In this document: in pieces, positions 1 through 6,294 of the stretch
How positions within the stretch are numbered: position 1 is the stretch's first letter
How the letters are laid out: each line of letters begins with the position of its first letter
Assembly: GCA_025998475.1 (NCBI GenBank)
Contig: BNVZ01000019.1
Span: 1 to 13,968 of the forward strand
DNA from: Endomicrobiia bacterium
GTDB taxonomy: Bacteria > Elusimicrobiota > Endomicrobiia > Endomicrobiales > Endomicrobiaceae
Direction of reading: 5' to 3'
DNA length: 13,968 bases
Made by a program: the position numbers and the translations under genes
The notes under the pieces: model-generated
Seen by the model: only the letters and a program-made list of their open reading frames with translations
Database searches by the model: none
Told to the model about the DNA's origin: nothing

Positions 1-439
1 TGAGATAATCTTCACCAGTGTCATGGAGCCAACCATTGATTGACACTTTTCCATTGCGAACGTCAACACCTACGACAATTCTATTCGCACCGTACTTATC
101 CACCATATCGCGCACAAACTTAGGATCTTTTACGGCGATAGTTCCTAAAATTACTCTATTAGCAATTTGCAAATATCTTTCGACAGTCTCGGCCGCTCTA
201 ATTCCACCACCTACTTGAATGTGGATTATTTTGCCTATTTCTTTAATTATTTCGTAATTTGTGGTTAGTCCGCTTTTTGCGCCGTCTAAATCAACGATAT
301 GTAAAAATTCTGCACCCATACCTTTGAAGTTTTGTACGATTTCAATGGGGTTTTTACTATATACAGTTTTTTGCTCATAATCTCCCTTGTACAAGCGAAC
401 AACCTCGCCGTCCAACAAATCAATAGCAGGAATTATCAT
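1..439 (-). CDS. hisA: HisA, ProFAR isomerase (partial, C-terminus beyond the window)
   Basis: Phosphoribosylformimino-5-aminoimidazole carboxamide ribotide isomerase, the cytoplasmic Amadori-type isomerase of histidine synthesis and a (beta/alpha)8 barrel. The minus strand from ATG 439 gives 146 residues with no stop before base 1. It begins MIIPAIDLLDGEVVRLYKGD, the HisA signature with catalytic Asp7. It continues with HIVDLDGA (47-54), the phosphate-binding QVGGGIR (75-81), and VGVDVRNGK (123-131) carrying the second catalytic Asp, 126. The family is about 240 residues, so roughly 60% is visible. The start ATG overlaps the hisH stop as ATGA (436-439), so it is probably translated by coupling from hisH. 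hisF and hisI/hisE would be expected further left, outside the window. HisF is a paralogue, but the LLDGEVVRLYKGDY N-terminus is HisA-like. Confidence 0.95.
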   Translation of the reverse strand, partial: MIIPAIDLLDGEVVRLYKGDYEQKTVYSKNPIEIVQNFKGMGAEFLHIVDLDGAKSGLTTNYEIIKEIGKIIHIQVGGGIRAAETVERYLQIANRVILGTIAVKDPKFVRDMVDKYGANRIVVGVDVRNGKVSINGWLHDTGEDYL

Positions 440-996
440 AAATTTGCCATCCATTTTCTTAAAATTTCTTCACCAACTTTTCCACTTTTTTCAGGATGGA
501 ATTGACAGCCCATAACATTATCCTTTTGCACGATTGCGGGGATTTTCACATTGCCATATTCTGCAAATTCAATGCAATCGTCGGTAAAGTCTGCCATATA
601 CGAATGGACAAAATAAACATCGCCTACGCTGATATTATTCCAACCCATATGCGGTAGTTTTGCAGTGGTTTTAATCAAATCTACATTGCCTTTTAGATAC
701 CCAAGCCCTGCTGTTTCTACGCCTTCAAAGCCTTTTTCAAATAGAATTTGCATACCTAAACAAATACCCAGTATTTTTGTACCTTTGGCCTTGCAATCGT
801 TTAGAATGTCTATTAATCCAAACTCTGTCAAATTTCGCATAGCCACATGAAAGCTCCCCACACCTGGTAAAATTATACCGCTTGCTCGTCTAATTTTGTC
901 GGATTGCCTCATGAGCTCGGCAGTCACGCCCAAACGTCGACACATATTCAAAACGCTGCTGACGTTACCCACATTATAATCAATAACAGCAATCAT
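436..996 (-). CDS. hisH: HisH, glutamine amidotransferase subunit of IGP synthase
   Basis: Class I glutamine amidotransferase that releases ammonia from glutamine and channels it to HisF to make imidazole glycerol phosphate and AICAR. The protein is 186 aa, slightly short for the family (about 200). The triad is intact: Cys79 in the nucleophile elbow GICLGMQ (77-83), and His167 and Glu169 in QFHPEKSG. LPGVGSF (43-49), PHMGWN (115-120) and YFVHSY (128-133) are also typical of HisH. The ATG at 996 directly follows the hisB TAA (999-997) with no spacer; a purine-rich AAAGGGG inside the end of hisB serves as ribosome binding site. The stop overlaps the hisA start. The partner hisF is not in view. 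Nothing suggests decay. Confidence 0.96.
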   Translation of the reverse strand: MIAVIDYNVGNVSSVLNMCRRLGVTAELMRQSDKIRRASGIILPGVGSFHVAMRNLTEFGLIDILNDCKAKGTKILGICLGMQILFEKGFEGVETAGLGYLKGNVDLIKTTAKLPHMGWNNISVGDVYFVHSYMADFTDDCIEFAEYGNVKIPAIVQKDNVMGCQFHPEKSGKVGEEILRKWMANL

Positions 997-1575
997 TTAC
1001 AGAACCCCTTTCGTAGAAGGAATATTATCACTGCTAATTTTTATCGCCTCGCCTAATGCCCGCCCAAATGATTTGAAAATTCCTTCAATTATGTGATGTG
1101 TATTCTTCCCATGTATAACGTTAACGTGCAATGTTATTCCCGCATTTACGATAACCGCCCTAAAAAATTCCTCCACCAGCTCCGTTTCAAAATCGCCAAC
1201 TTTATAAGTGGGTAGTTCCACATTAAAAACAAGATATGGACGGTTAGAAATATCAAGAACCGTTTCAACTAAAGCCTCATCCATCGGAATTTTTGCGCAA
1301 CCATAGCGGTTAATACCTATTTTGTTGCCAAGAGCATCCTTCAATGCTTGCCCCAAAATTATCCCAATATCTTCAATCGTGTGATGTTCATCTACATTCA
1401 AATCACCATTTGCGATCACTTTTAGTGTTATTCCTGCCTGAAAAGCCAGTAGATTTAGCATATGGTCAAAAAAACCAACCCCTGTACTAATTTTGTTTTC
1501 GCCTTTCTGGTTTAAATTCAAGGCAATTTCAACTTCAGTTTCCCTAGTTTTTCTTGTTAAAGTCGTTTCACGCAT
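997..1575 (-). CDS. hisB: HisB, imidazoleglycerol-phosphate dehydratase (monofunctional)
   Basis: Dehydrates imidazole glycerol phosphate to imidazole acetol phosphate, the substrate of HisC encoded just upstream. At 192 aa it is the single-domain dehydratase, without the histidinol-phosphatase domain of the enterobacterial fusion, so a separate phosphatase must exist elsewhere. Metal-binding motifs are complete: FFDHML (35-40), DEHHTIED (62-69), the second-repeat HGKNTHHIIE (155-164), and the conserved C-terminal IPSTKGVL (185-192). The ATG at 1575 lies inside the end of hisC (19-base overlap), preceded 10 bases upstream by GGAGG. The stop abuts the hisH start. The gene looks full length and functional. 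Confidence 0.97.
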   Translation of the reverse strand: MRETTLTRKTRETEVEIALNLNQKGENKISTGVGFFDHMLNLLAFQAGITLKVIANGDLNVDEHHTIEDIGIILGQALKDALGNKIGINRYGCAKIPMDEALVETVLDISNRPYLVFNVELPTYKVGDFETELVEEFFRAVIVNAGITLHVNVIHGKNTHHIIEGIFKSFGRALGEAIKISSDNIPSTKGVL

Positions 1576-2594
1576 TGTATAAATGCCTCCGTTTCTTCTT
1601 TGGCGCCTATTGTTACTCGTAAGAATTTGTTAATCCTGGGTTTATCCCAATAGCGTACTAATATTTTGCTTTCAAACAACTTTTCATAAACTTCTTTTGC
1701 ATTCTCAAATTCAACAAACAAAAAATTTGTACTTGAGTTTAAAACATTCGTTTTCAGCTCTTTCAAAGCCTTAACCGTTTTGTCACGGGTGGCAATTATA
1801 CGCCCCAAGTTCTCATGAAAATATTTTTCGTCCTGTAGTGCCGACTTTGCCCCAATTTGCGCTAACATATCCAGTGGGTAGGAATTAAATGAGTTTTTTA
1901 CCGTAATCATTGCACTTGTTAATTGGCTGTTTCCAACTGCAAACCCTGCGCGCAAACCCGCACACGAATACGATTTTGAAAACGTGCGGACGACTAGCAG
2001 GTTATCATATTTTTTTGTCAAATGGATTGCTGTTTCTGCTCCAAAATCCACATAAGCTTCATCAACAATTACGACACCTTTTGGATTGTTTTTAACAATT
2101 TCTTCAACTTCTAATTTAGAAAGAGCGATAGAAGTTGGTGCATTAGGGTTGGCAATTATAACTCCATCGCCATTTCTATATTGACTAACATCAATGTTAA
2201 AATCTTGATTTAATGGAATTTGCTTTAAGCCAATATCATACATTTGCGCCCAGACACTGTAAAAGCCGTACGAGATATCTGGTGTCAAAATATTTGTTTT
2301 TCCACTAAAAAACGTTTGCAATGCTATCGACAAAACTTCATCCGAGCCATTACCGACGAAGCAGCACGCCGCTGCACCCAAACTAAATTTTTGAGATATA
2401 GCTTCACACAACACATTGCTATCACCATCTGGGTACAAACGAAGTCTTGCAAAGTCAAAATTTTTTATAGCATTTGCAACTGTTGGAGAGGGTGGGTATG
2501 GGTTTTCGTTAGTGTTTAATTTTATCCAATCATCGCCAATTGGTTGAATCCCAGCGACGTATGGTCTTAATTTTTTAACTTTTTCACTAATCAT
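1557..2594 (-). CDS. hisC: HisC, histidinol-phosphate aminotransferase
   Basis: PLP-dependent fold-type I aminotransferase that converts imidazole acetol phosphate plus glutamate to histidinol phosphate and 2-oxoglutarate. It has 345 aa, normal for HisC. Visible signatures are KLNTNENPYPPSP (25-37), GNGSDEVL (81-88), ANPNAPT (148-154), the cofactor-contacting VDEAYVDF (177-184), and RTFSKSYSCAGLRAG (203-217) with Schiff-base Lys207. The C-terminal VRYWDKPRINKFLRVTIG is the usual substrate phosphate-binding region with its Arg. The ATG (2594-2592) shares one base with the hisD TAA (TAATG), and GAGGAGAG stands six bases upstream, so this start is secure. Broader aromatic aminotransferase activity is possible, but the operon context makes HisC the best call. 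Confidence 0.96.
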   Translation of the reverse strand: MISEKVKKLRPYVAGIQPIGDDWIKLNTNENPYPPSPTVANAIKNFDFARLRLYPDGDSNVLCEAISQKFSLGAAACCFVGNGSDEVLSIALQTFFSGKTNILTPDISYGFYSVWAQMYDIGLKQIPLNQDFNIDVSQYRNGDGVIIANPNAPTSIALSKLEVEEIVKNNPKGVVIVDEAYVDFGAETAIHLTKKYDNLLVVRTFSKSYSCAGLRAGFAVGNSQLTSAMITVKNSFNSYPLDMLAQIGAKSALQDEKYFHENLGRIIATRDKTVKALKELKTNVLNSSTNFLFVEFENAKEVYEKLFESKILVRYWDKPRINKFLRVTIGAKEETEAFIQCVKRL

Positions 2595-3829
2595 TAAGAA
2601 CTCTCCTCAAATCTAACTTTAATAGAATTTGCATGTGCGTCCAACCCTTCCAATTTTGCAAATTTCATAACATCATCTTTGAAATCTGCCAAAACTTCTC
2701 GCGGATAGTAGCTGTACGAACTAAACTTCACAAAATCGTAAACACCAAGCGGCGAGTAGAATTTTGCCGTTCCTCCTGTTGGTAAGACGTGGTTGGTACC
2801 ACTCATATAATCGCCCAACGGTTCGGGCGTGTTCTCGCCTAAAAATATCGAGCCTGCATTTTTAACTTTTGGCAATTTCTCCAATGGGTTGTCTGTTAGA
2901 ATTTCCAAGTGTTCAGGAGCGATTTTGTTTGATAATTCAAATGCTTTTTCTAAAACATCAACCACAATTGCTACCCCATAATTTCTAAGCGCACTCTTAA
3001 TTATTTCCTGTCGTTTCAAATATGAAAGTTGCCGCTCCAATTCTTTTTCGGTATCAATCAAAATTTGCTCATCTGTCGTGATAAGTATCGCGCTTGCTAG
3101 TTTATCATGCTCAGCCTGGCTCATCAAATCTGCAGCAATATATTTTGGATTTGCGGTTTTGTCAGCTATTATCAACACCTCTGACGGTCCTGCGATCATA
3201 TCAATGCCAACTTTGCCATACACCTGCTTTTTGGCCGTTGTAACATATACGTTGCCAGGGCCAACTATTTTGTCAACTTTTGGTATGCTTTCCGTGCCAT
3301 ACGCCGCCGCCGCTATTGCCTGCGCACCGCCAATTTTGTAGATTTTATCTACACCTGCAACAATTGCTGCCATTAAAACTTCGTCATTTGGATTTGGACA
3401 CAACATTATAATTTCGCTTACACCTGCCAGTTTTGCGGCAATAACATTCATCAAAACAGAAGAGGGGTAACTCGCCGTACCTCCTGGAACATACACTGCC
3501 ACACGCTCCAGCGGGCGCACGATTTGCCCCATAATCACACCGTTATCTTTGTTTATAGACCACGACTTTTCGATTTGATTTTTGTGAAATTCTATAATTT
3601 GCATCTTGGAGCGTTCCAAAATTCGCATAAAGTCTGCACTTTCTTTGACAGTGTTTTCAACTTCAAAACTATATCCAGCAAAACCATCGAATTTTTTTGC
3701 ATATACCTTAACCGCACTGTCGCCATTTTTCTGCACATCGTCAAGTATCGCCTTAACCGTTTGTTCCACTTCAATATTCACATCTTGCCACCGTTTTTTT
3801 ACGACCGACAAGTCCCTACTTAATAACAT
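2594..3829 (-). CDS. hisD: HisD, histidinol dehydrogenase
   Basis: Zinc- and NAD-dependent enzyme that oxidises histidinol to histidine in the last two steps. I place the start at ATG 3829 (411 aa), not the in-frame TTG at 3835: AAGGAG (3843-3838) lies eight bases before the ATG but only two before the TTG. Numbered from that ATG, the zinc ligands are present as Gln238 and His241 (SQAEHD), Asp340 (GDYMSGTNH) and His399 (LDAHANS). The catalytic pair is Glu306-His307 in APEHLEIL. The NAD-fold motifs VYVPGGTASYPSS, KIGGAQAIAA and KIVGPGNVYV are intact. It overlaps hisG by 14 bases and hisC by one. No sign of decay. Confidence 0.97.
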   Translation of the reverse strand: MLLSRDLSVVKKRWQDVNIEVEQTVKAILDDVQKNGDSAVKVYAKKFDGFAGYSFEVENTVKESADFMRILERSKMQIIEFHKNQIEKSWSINKDNGVIMGQIVRPLERVAVYVPGGTASYPSSVLMNVIAAKLAGVSEIIMLCPNPNDEVLMAAIVAGVDKIYKIGGAQAIAAAAYGTESIPKVDKIVGPGNVYVTTAKKQVYGKVGIDMIAGPSEVLIIADKTANPKYIAADLMSQAEHDKLASAILITTDEQILIDTEKELERQLSYLKRQEIIKSALRNYGVAIVVDVLEKAFELSNKIAPEHLEILTDNPLEKLPKVKNAGSIFLGENTPEPLGDYMSGTNHVLPTGGTAKFYSPLGVYDFVKFSSYSYYPREVLADFKDDVMKFAKLEGLDAHANSIKVRFEESS

Positions 3830-4523
3830 TTTCAAGTCTCCTTATCATTTTTGAAATATTCTCATCGTATTTTAACGCTGCCTTACTCGCTAAAATTTTA
3901 GTTTTAATTTGCATAGCTTCCTCAAAAATTATTAGTCCATTTTCCTCCAATGTCCTGCCGCTCTCGACAATATCAAATATTGCATCAATCTCGCCATGTT
4001 TAGGCATTATTTCCGACGAACCTGTAATCGTTATAATGTCAACTACCATATTTTTCTTCGAAAAATACTTTGCCGCAATATTTGGATGTTGAGTGGCAAT
4101 TGTAAGGATTGTATCGTCATTTTGCTTGCATTGTTCATAAAATTTCAATTCTTTTGGTTCGCCTGCAACGCAAAATCTTGATTTTTCACACAACTTCAAA
4201 TCTGCAAAAATATTTGTTACGAAATTATCACCATACATTGAATGCCGAGAAGCCGTGCTTTGCAATTCGTATTCACGATAACAGTCAAATGCAGAAATTC
4301 CGATATCTGCCCAATTTTTATCTACATACTGTGGAATGTCTGCAACACGAGCAAGCAGAAATATCGCCTCACCATTGTCACACCCAAACTCTAATTGTCT
4401 CAACTCACGCAACTCAATTTCCCTTTCCAAAGATTGTGACGTATAGCCTGCCTTTTTAAAAATGTCATACGCCTGGATTAAAAGTCGTCTGCCTTTTGGC
4501 AGCGCAATAATAATTTTTCTCAT
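3816..4523 (-). CDS. hisG: HisG, ATP phosphoribosyltransferase (short form)
   Basis: Catalyses the committed step, ATP plus PRPP to phosphoribosyl-ATP, and is the first gene of this operon. At 235 aa it has the catalytic periplasmic-binding-protein-like domains but not the roughly 80-residue C-terminal ACT-like histidine-sensing domain of the long form (about 290-300 aa). Short HisG enzymes normally need the HisZ regulatory subunit; none is encoded here. Motifs are ALPKGRR (8-14), ATQHPNIAAKYF (about 142-153), and the PRPP loop DAIFDIVESGRTLEENG near residue 180. The middle is divergent: the usual Gly-Lys-Asp region reads ISAFDCYREYE and is followed by about 20 residues longer than in compact homologues. 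The ATG at 4523 has a strong AGGAGAGG site at 4534-4527. Confidence 0.93.
   Translation of the reverse strand: MRKIIIALPKGRRLLIQAYDIFKKAGYTSQSLEREIELRELRQLEFGCDNGEAIFLLARVADIPQYVDKNWADIGISAFDCYREYELQSTASRHSMYGDNFVTNIFADLKLCEKSRFCVAGEPKELKFYEQCKQNDDTILTIATQHPNIAAKYFSKKNMVVDIITITGSSEIMPKHGEIDAIFDIVESGRTLEENGLIIFEEAMQIKTKILASKAALKYDENISKMIRRLENVIK
3838..3843 (-). promoter_or_regulatory. Ribosome binding site that decides the hisD start
   Basis: AAGGAG on the minus strand lies inside the end of hisG. It is eight bases from ATG 3829 and only two from the in-frame TTG at 3835. The spacing selects the ATG, making HisD 411 residues. Confidence 0.7.
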
Positions 4524-4526
4524 AAA

Positions 4527-4534
4527 CCTCTCCT
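4527..4534 (-). promoter_or_regulatory. Strong ribosome binding site of hisG
   Basis: On the minus strand AGGAGAGG ends three bases before the hisG ATG, with its AGGAG core six bases from the start. It is the first ribosome binding site of the his operon. The roughly 100 bases upstream (4535-4620) are AT-rich; I see only weak promoter-like hexamers (TTGAAT and CTAGAT with a long 19-base spacer) and no T-box or histidine-codon leader peptide. Confidence 0.75.
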
Positions 4535-4621
4535 ATGATAAAAATTAAATCTAGAAACAAGAAACTGTCCTAAATTCAACAATATTTGCAGCATTTTAAC
4601 TAAACAGATGTCTCTAAAATC

Positions 4622-4653
4622 CATGGTTTTTACAGATTTCTGTATTTACCATG
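4622..4653. repeat. Imperfect palindrome upstream of the his operon
   Basis: A 32-base dyad: CATGGT (4622-4627) pairs with ACCATG (4648-4653), and TACAG (4631-4635) pairs with CTGTA (4640-4644). The two stems are separated by symmetric TTT/TTT mismatches. The centre is about 115 bases upstream of the hisG ATG. It could be a two-half-site operator, a structured leader if transcription starts to its right, or part of a dispersed repeat. No T-run follows in either direction, so a simple terminator is unlikely. Confidence 0.45.
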
Positions 4654-4658
4654 CCAAT

Positions 4659-4695
4659 CTTGCTTAAGGTATCTCGTCGTAAAAATAAAATCGGG
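4659..4695 (+). repeat. Left arm of an inverted repeat flanking the nadM-Nudix gene
   Basis: 37 bases beginning CTTGCTTAAGGTATCTCGTC. The arm recurs in inverted orientation at 5847-5882, with 33 matching positions, three substitutions and one single-base indel. The outer ends read CTTGC and the arms point inwards towards the gene. Its inner end also supplies the T-rich tail of the possible terminator at 4681-4716. Confidence 0.8.
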
Positions 4696-4716
4696 CACCG
4701 AAACAAAGACACGGTG
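4681..4716 (-). terminator. Possible terminator of the nadM-Nudix gene
   Basis: Read on the minus strand, CACCG (4716-4712), an 11-base loop and CGGTG (4700-4696) form a five-base-pair GC-rich stem, followed by CCCGATTTTATTTTT. It lies 57-92 bases beyond the TAA at 4775-4773. The stem is short and the T-run is broken by A and offset by four bases, so this is a weak rho-independent candidate. Confidence 0.4.
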
Positions 4717-4772
4717 ACAATAACCTGTTAGAGCTTTTAAAAACACCCTAAACACATATAGCTTGTCTTGCT

Positions 4773-5777
4773 TTATACATCTAACATATTCTTGATAATT
4801 TGATAATGATCTCCAAAAAATTTATCTTGCAGTCCGTCTAAATTTTTAAGAGGCATCCATTTGACTCCGCAAGCATCACCGGAAGACTTAACGTTTGGCA
4901 AATCATCTAATTTCAAATCAAACAAATGAACATGCGCAATACTTCTTCCTCTTTGGTCTCTAGATGGATCGTCAAATACTTTTACAAAAGACAAACTCTT
5001 TTTAAGGGCGTTAGCATCAACATCAATTTCAATTTCTTTCTTTAATTCTCCTATAGCGCAGTTGGCAATAAGCTCCGTTTGCTTTAAAAAACTGCCAGGC
5101 ATTGCATAAAGATCTTTTCCGGGGTTACTGTTTCTGTGTATCAAAAGAATATTTTTTTTACAAACGACAATTGCATCTGCGGTTACAAAAACAGGGGCAA
5201 AAGGCGCTGATTTCCACATGTCCTTATAGTCTTTGATGTAACTGTACTCATCTTTTAAGACATTATAAATATTTTTATTGTTTAAAATCCAATTACTTAA
5301 CCATTTGCTTACTTCGTCAGATACACGCAAGATATAGTTATTTTCAAATAACTCTTCTCTTATTTGTGTTGCGGACAGACCATTATATAATTTAGGCATT
5401 TCAACAAATTCCCATTTTGGAAAATAATCCAAATAATAACTTGTATTATCCTTTTTATGTCCTATTATGCCTACTTTATCGTTTTGATTTGTATTTTGCT
5501 TTACTATTTTTTCAACTTCAGCCAACCACCACGAAAAATCGTAGTTACTGTCTGACATAGACGCAATGACCAGTCTTTCGTAGTCAATTTCATTAACCAA
5601 ACCCAGCATTTCAATTCTTTCTTGGACAGTCCAAGGGTCATGAATGCTTCTTGCTTTTTTTGCAGAGCATACTATCGCTATAACTTTTTTAGTTAAGTGT
5701 TGCGCCTTTCTTATTATTTCCAAATGAGCAAGCGTTGGTGGTTGGAATCTCCCTATGTAAACTATAACATCTGTCAT
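4773..5777 (-). CDS. Bifunctional NMN adenylyltransferase (NadM type) / Nudix protein
   Basis: 334 aa fusion of an N-terminal nucleotidyltransferase (about 1-165) and a C-terminal Nudix domain (about 195-325), the layout of NadM-Nudix proteins such as Synechocystis slr0787. The first domain should make NAD from NMN and ATP: GRFQPPTLAH (9-18) is the (H/T)xGH-type site with Ala for Gly, and LSATQIRE (134-141) is the second nucleotide-binding motif. The Nudix domain, usually an ADP-ribose pyrophosphatase, has lost key residues: in PGSFLKQTELIANCAIGELK (227-246) the box Gly is Ser229, the Arg is Gly243, and the first Glu of the EE pair is Lys247; Glu244 and Glu248 remain. RDQRGRSIAHVH (273-284) is typical of this Nudix group. 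Start is ATG 5777 with AAAGGT upstream; a TTG six codons earlier has no binding site. Flanked by inverted repeats. Confidence 0.85.
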   Translation of the reverse strand: MTDVIVYIGRFQPPTLAHLEIIRKAQHLTKKVIAIVCSAKKARSIHDPWTVQERIEMLGLVNEIDYERLVIASMSDSNYDFSWWLAEVEKIVKQNTNQNDKVGIIGHKKDNTSYYLDYFPKWEFVEMPKLYNGLSATQIREELFENNYILRVSDEVSKWLSNWILNNKNIYNVLKDEYSYIKDYKDMWKSAPFAPVFVTADAIVVCKKNILLIHRNSNPGKDLYAMPGSFLKQTELIANCAIGELKKEIEIDVDANALKKSLSFVKVFDDPSRDQRGRSIAHVHLFDLKLDDLPNVKSSGDACGVKWMPLKNLDGLQDKFFGDHYQIIKNMLDV

Positions 5778-5799
5778 TTTTATACCTTTAAACAACTAC

Positions 5800-5805
5800 A
5801 CTATA
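5800..5805 (-). promoter_or_regulatory. Candidate -10 element for the nadM-Nudix gene
   Basis: TATAGT on the minus strand sits 22 bases before the ATG at 5777, leaving room for a short leader containing AAAGGT. No convincing -35 hexamer lies 16-18 bases upstream, so support is weak. Confidence 0.25.
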
Positions 5806-5846
5806 GGTCTGTCTAAAAACCCATACAGCAAAGCCGCTGCTAGTAA

Positions 5847-5882
5847 CGCGATGTTATTTTACGACGAGATACCTAAAGCAAG
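5847..5882 (-). repeat. Right arm of the inverted repeat flanking the nadM-Nudix gene
   Basis: The reverse complement starts CTTGCTTTAGGTATCTCGTC and matches the left arm at 4659-4695 through CGTCGTAAAA and on to a more diverged ATCGCG end. The outer span of the two arms is 1224 bases and contains only the nadM-Nudix gene. The arms start about 69 bases from the gene's start codon on this side and 77 from its stop on the other. I see no clear target-site duplication outside them. Confidence 0.8.
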
Positions 5883-5940
5883 TTGAGCTCCAATTGCAGA
5901 TAAAGGTATAAAAACCCTCATCCATCAATTTTATCAATCA

Positions 5941-6105
5941 TTAAGATAAAAATCTTAAAAATTTGTCAAAGTATAAGAAACCTTTTCCCTTGTGCAAGTA
6001 AAAATTGTCTCTGTTCTCCGAAAAAATTATATCTTTTTTTTATCAAAAAAGATATCTTTTGCTTTATCTTTTTTTGATAAATTTTAAGAGTTTTTAGGTA
6101 AACTC
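5941..6105. repeat. Run of AT-rich hairpins, two of them mutually exclusive
   Basis: Four inverted repeats in 165 bases. TTAAGAT/ATCTTAA (5941-5947/5952-5958) has a 4-base loop. ATATCTTTTTT/AAAAAAGATAT (6029-6039/6045-6055) has 11 pairs and a 5-base loop. The segment 6040-6054 can instead pair with 6065-6080 (TTATC, A-run, GATA against TATC, T-run, GATAA, one bulge). GAGTTT/AAACTC (6088-6093/6100-6105) has a 6-base loop. No gene ends here from either side, so termination of a visible gene is not their evident role. Confidence 0.6.
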
Positions 6106-6252
6106 AAATTGCTATTTTGGGCGTAAAAATGGTAGTAACTATTAGAGTGTTTGCGTATTTGTTTAGTGTATAGGATAAAATTATGAAAAGAAAAACTTGT
6201 ATCAACCAAGCCTAGGTATTGTGTAACCTTTGCACCCGTTTAAAAAAAGTAA

Positions 6253-6280
6253 TTGACAACTATAAACTGCAGTATAGAAA
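6253..6280 (+). promoter_or_regulatory. Candidate promoter for yqeK-LCP-rsfS
   Basis: A perfect TTGACA (6253-6258) is followed 16 bases later by TAGAAA (6275-6280), or 14 bases later by TATAGA (6273-6278). With the first choice transcription would begin near 6287, only about eight bases before the yqeK ATG. That would explain why yqeK has no Shine-Dalgarno sequence. Confidence 0.4.
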
Positions 6281-6294
6281 ATGAGCTATCCTAA

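Larger units (their letters stand above)
5778..6294. other. 517-base divergent intergenic region without a gene
   Basis: Between the leftward nadM-Nudix gene and the rightward yqeK. From left to right it holds a weak -10 for nadM, the right repeat arm, about 60 bases with nothing recognised, an AT-rich hairpin run (5941-6105), about 140 bases with no feature beyond short meaningless open frames, and a possible yqeK promoter (6253-6280). I see no tRNA, riboswitch or coding remnant. nadD, which often precedes yqeK, is absent without a visible trace. Confidence 0.7.

Noticed and set aside
3830-3835. TTG start two codons upstream for hisD (413 aa)
   Set aside because: The AAGGAG site is only two bases from this TTG but eight from ATG 3829.
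4524-4772. Histidine T-box or attenuator leader with His codons
   Set aside because: No run of CAT/CAC codons after an ATG and no T-box core sequence on the minus strand.
5778-5795. TTG start six codons upstream for the nadM-Nudix gene (340 aa)
   Set aside because: No ribosome binding site precedes it, and AAAGGT within this stretch fits the ATG at 5777.
4659-5882. Complete insertion sequence
   Set aside because: Inverted ends are present, but no transposase frame or fragment lies between them and no target duplication is clear.
5941-6105. Replication origin
   Set aside because: AT-rich with hairpins, but no DnaA-box-like TTATCCACA or clustered variants, and no dnaA or dnaN nearby.
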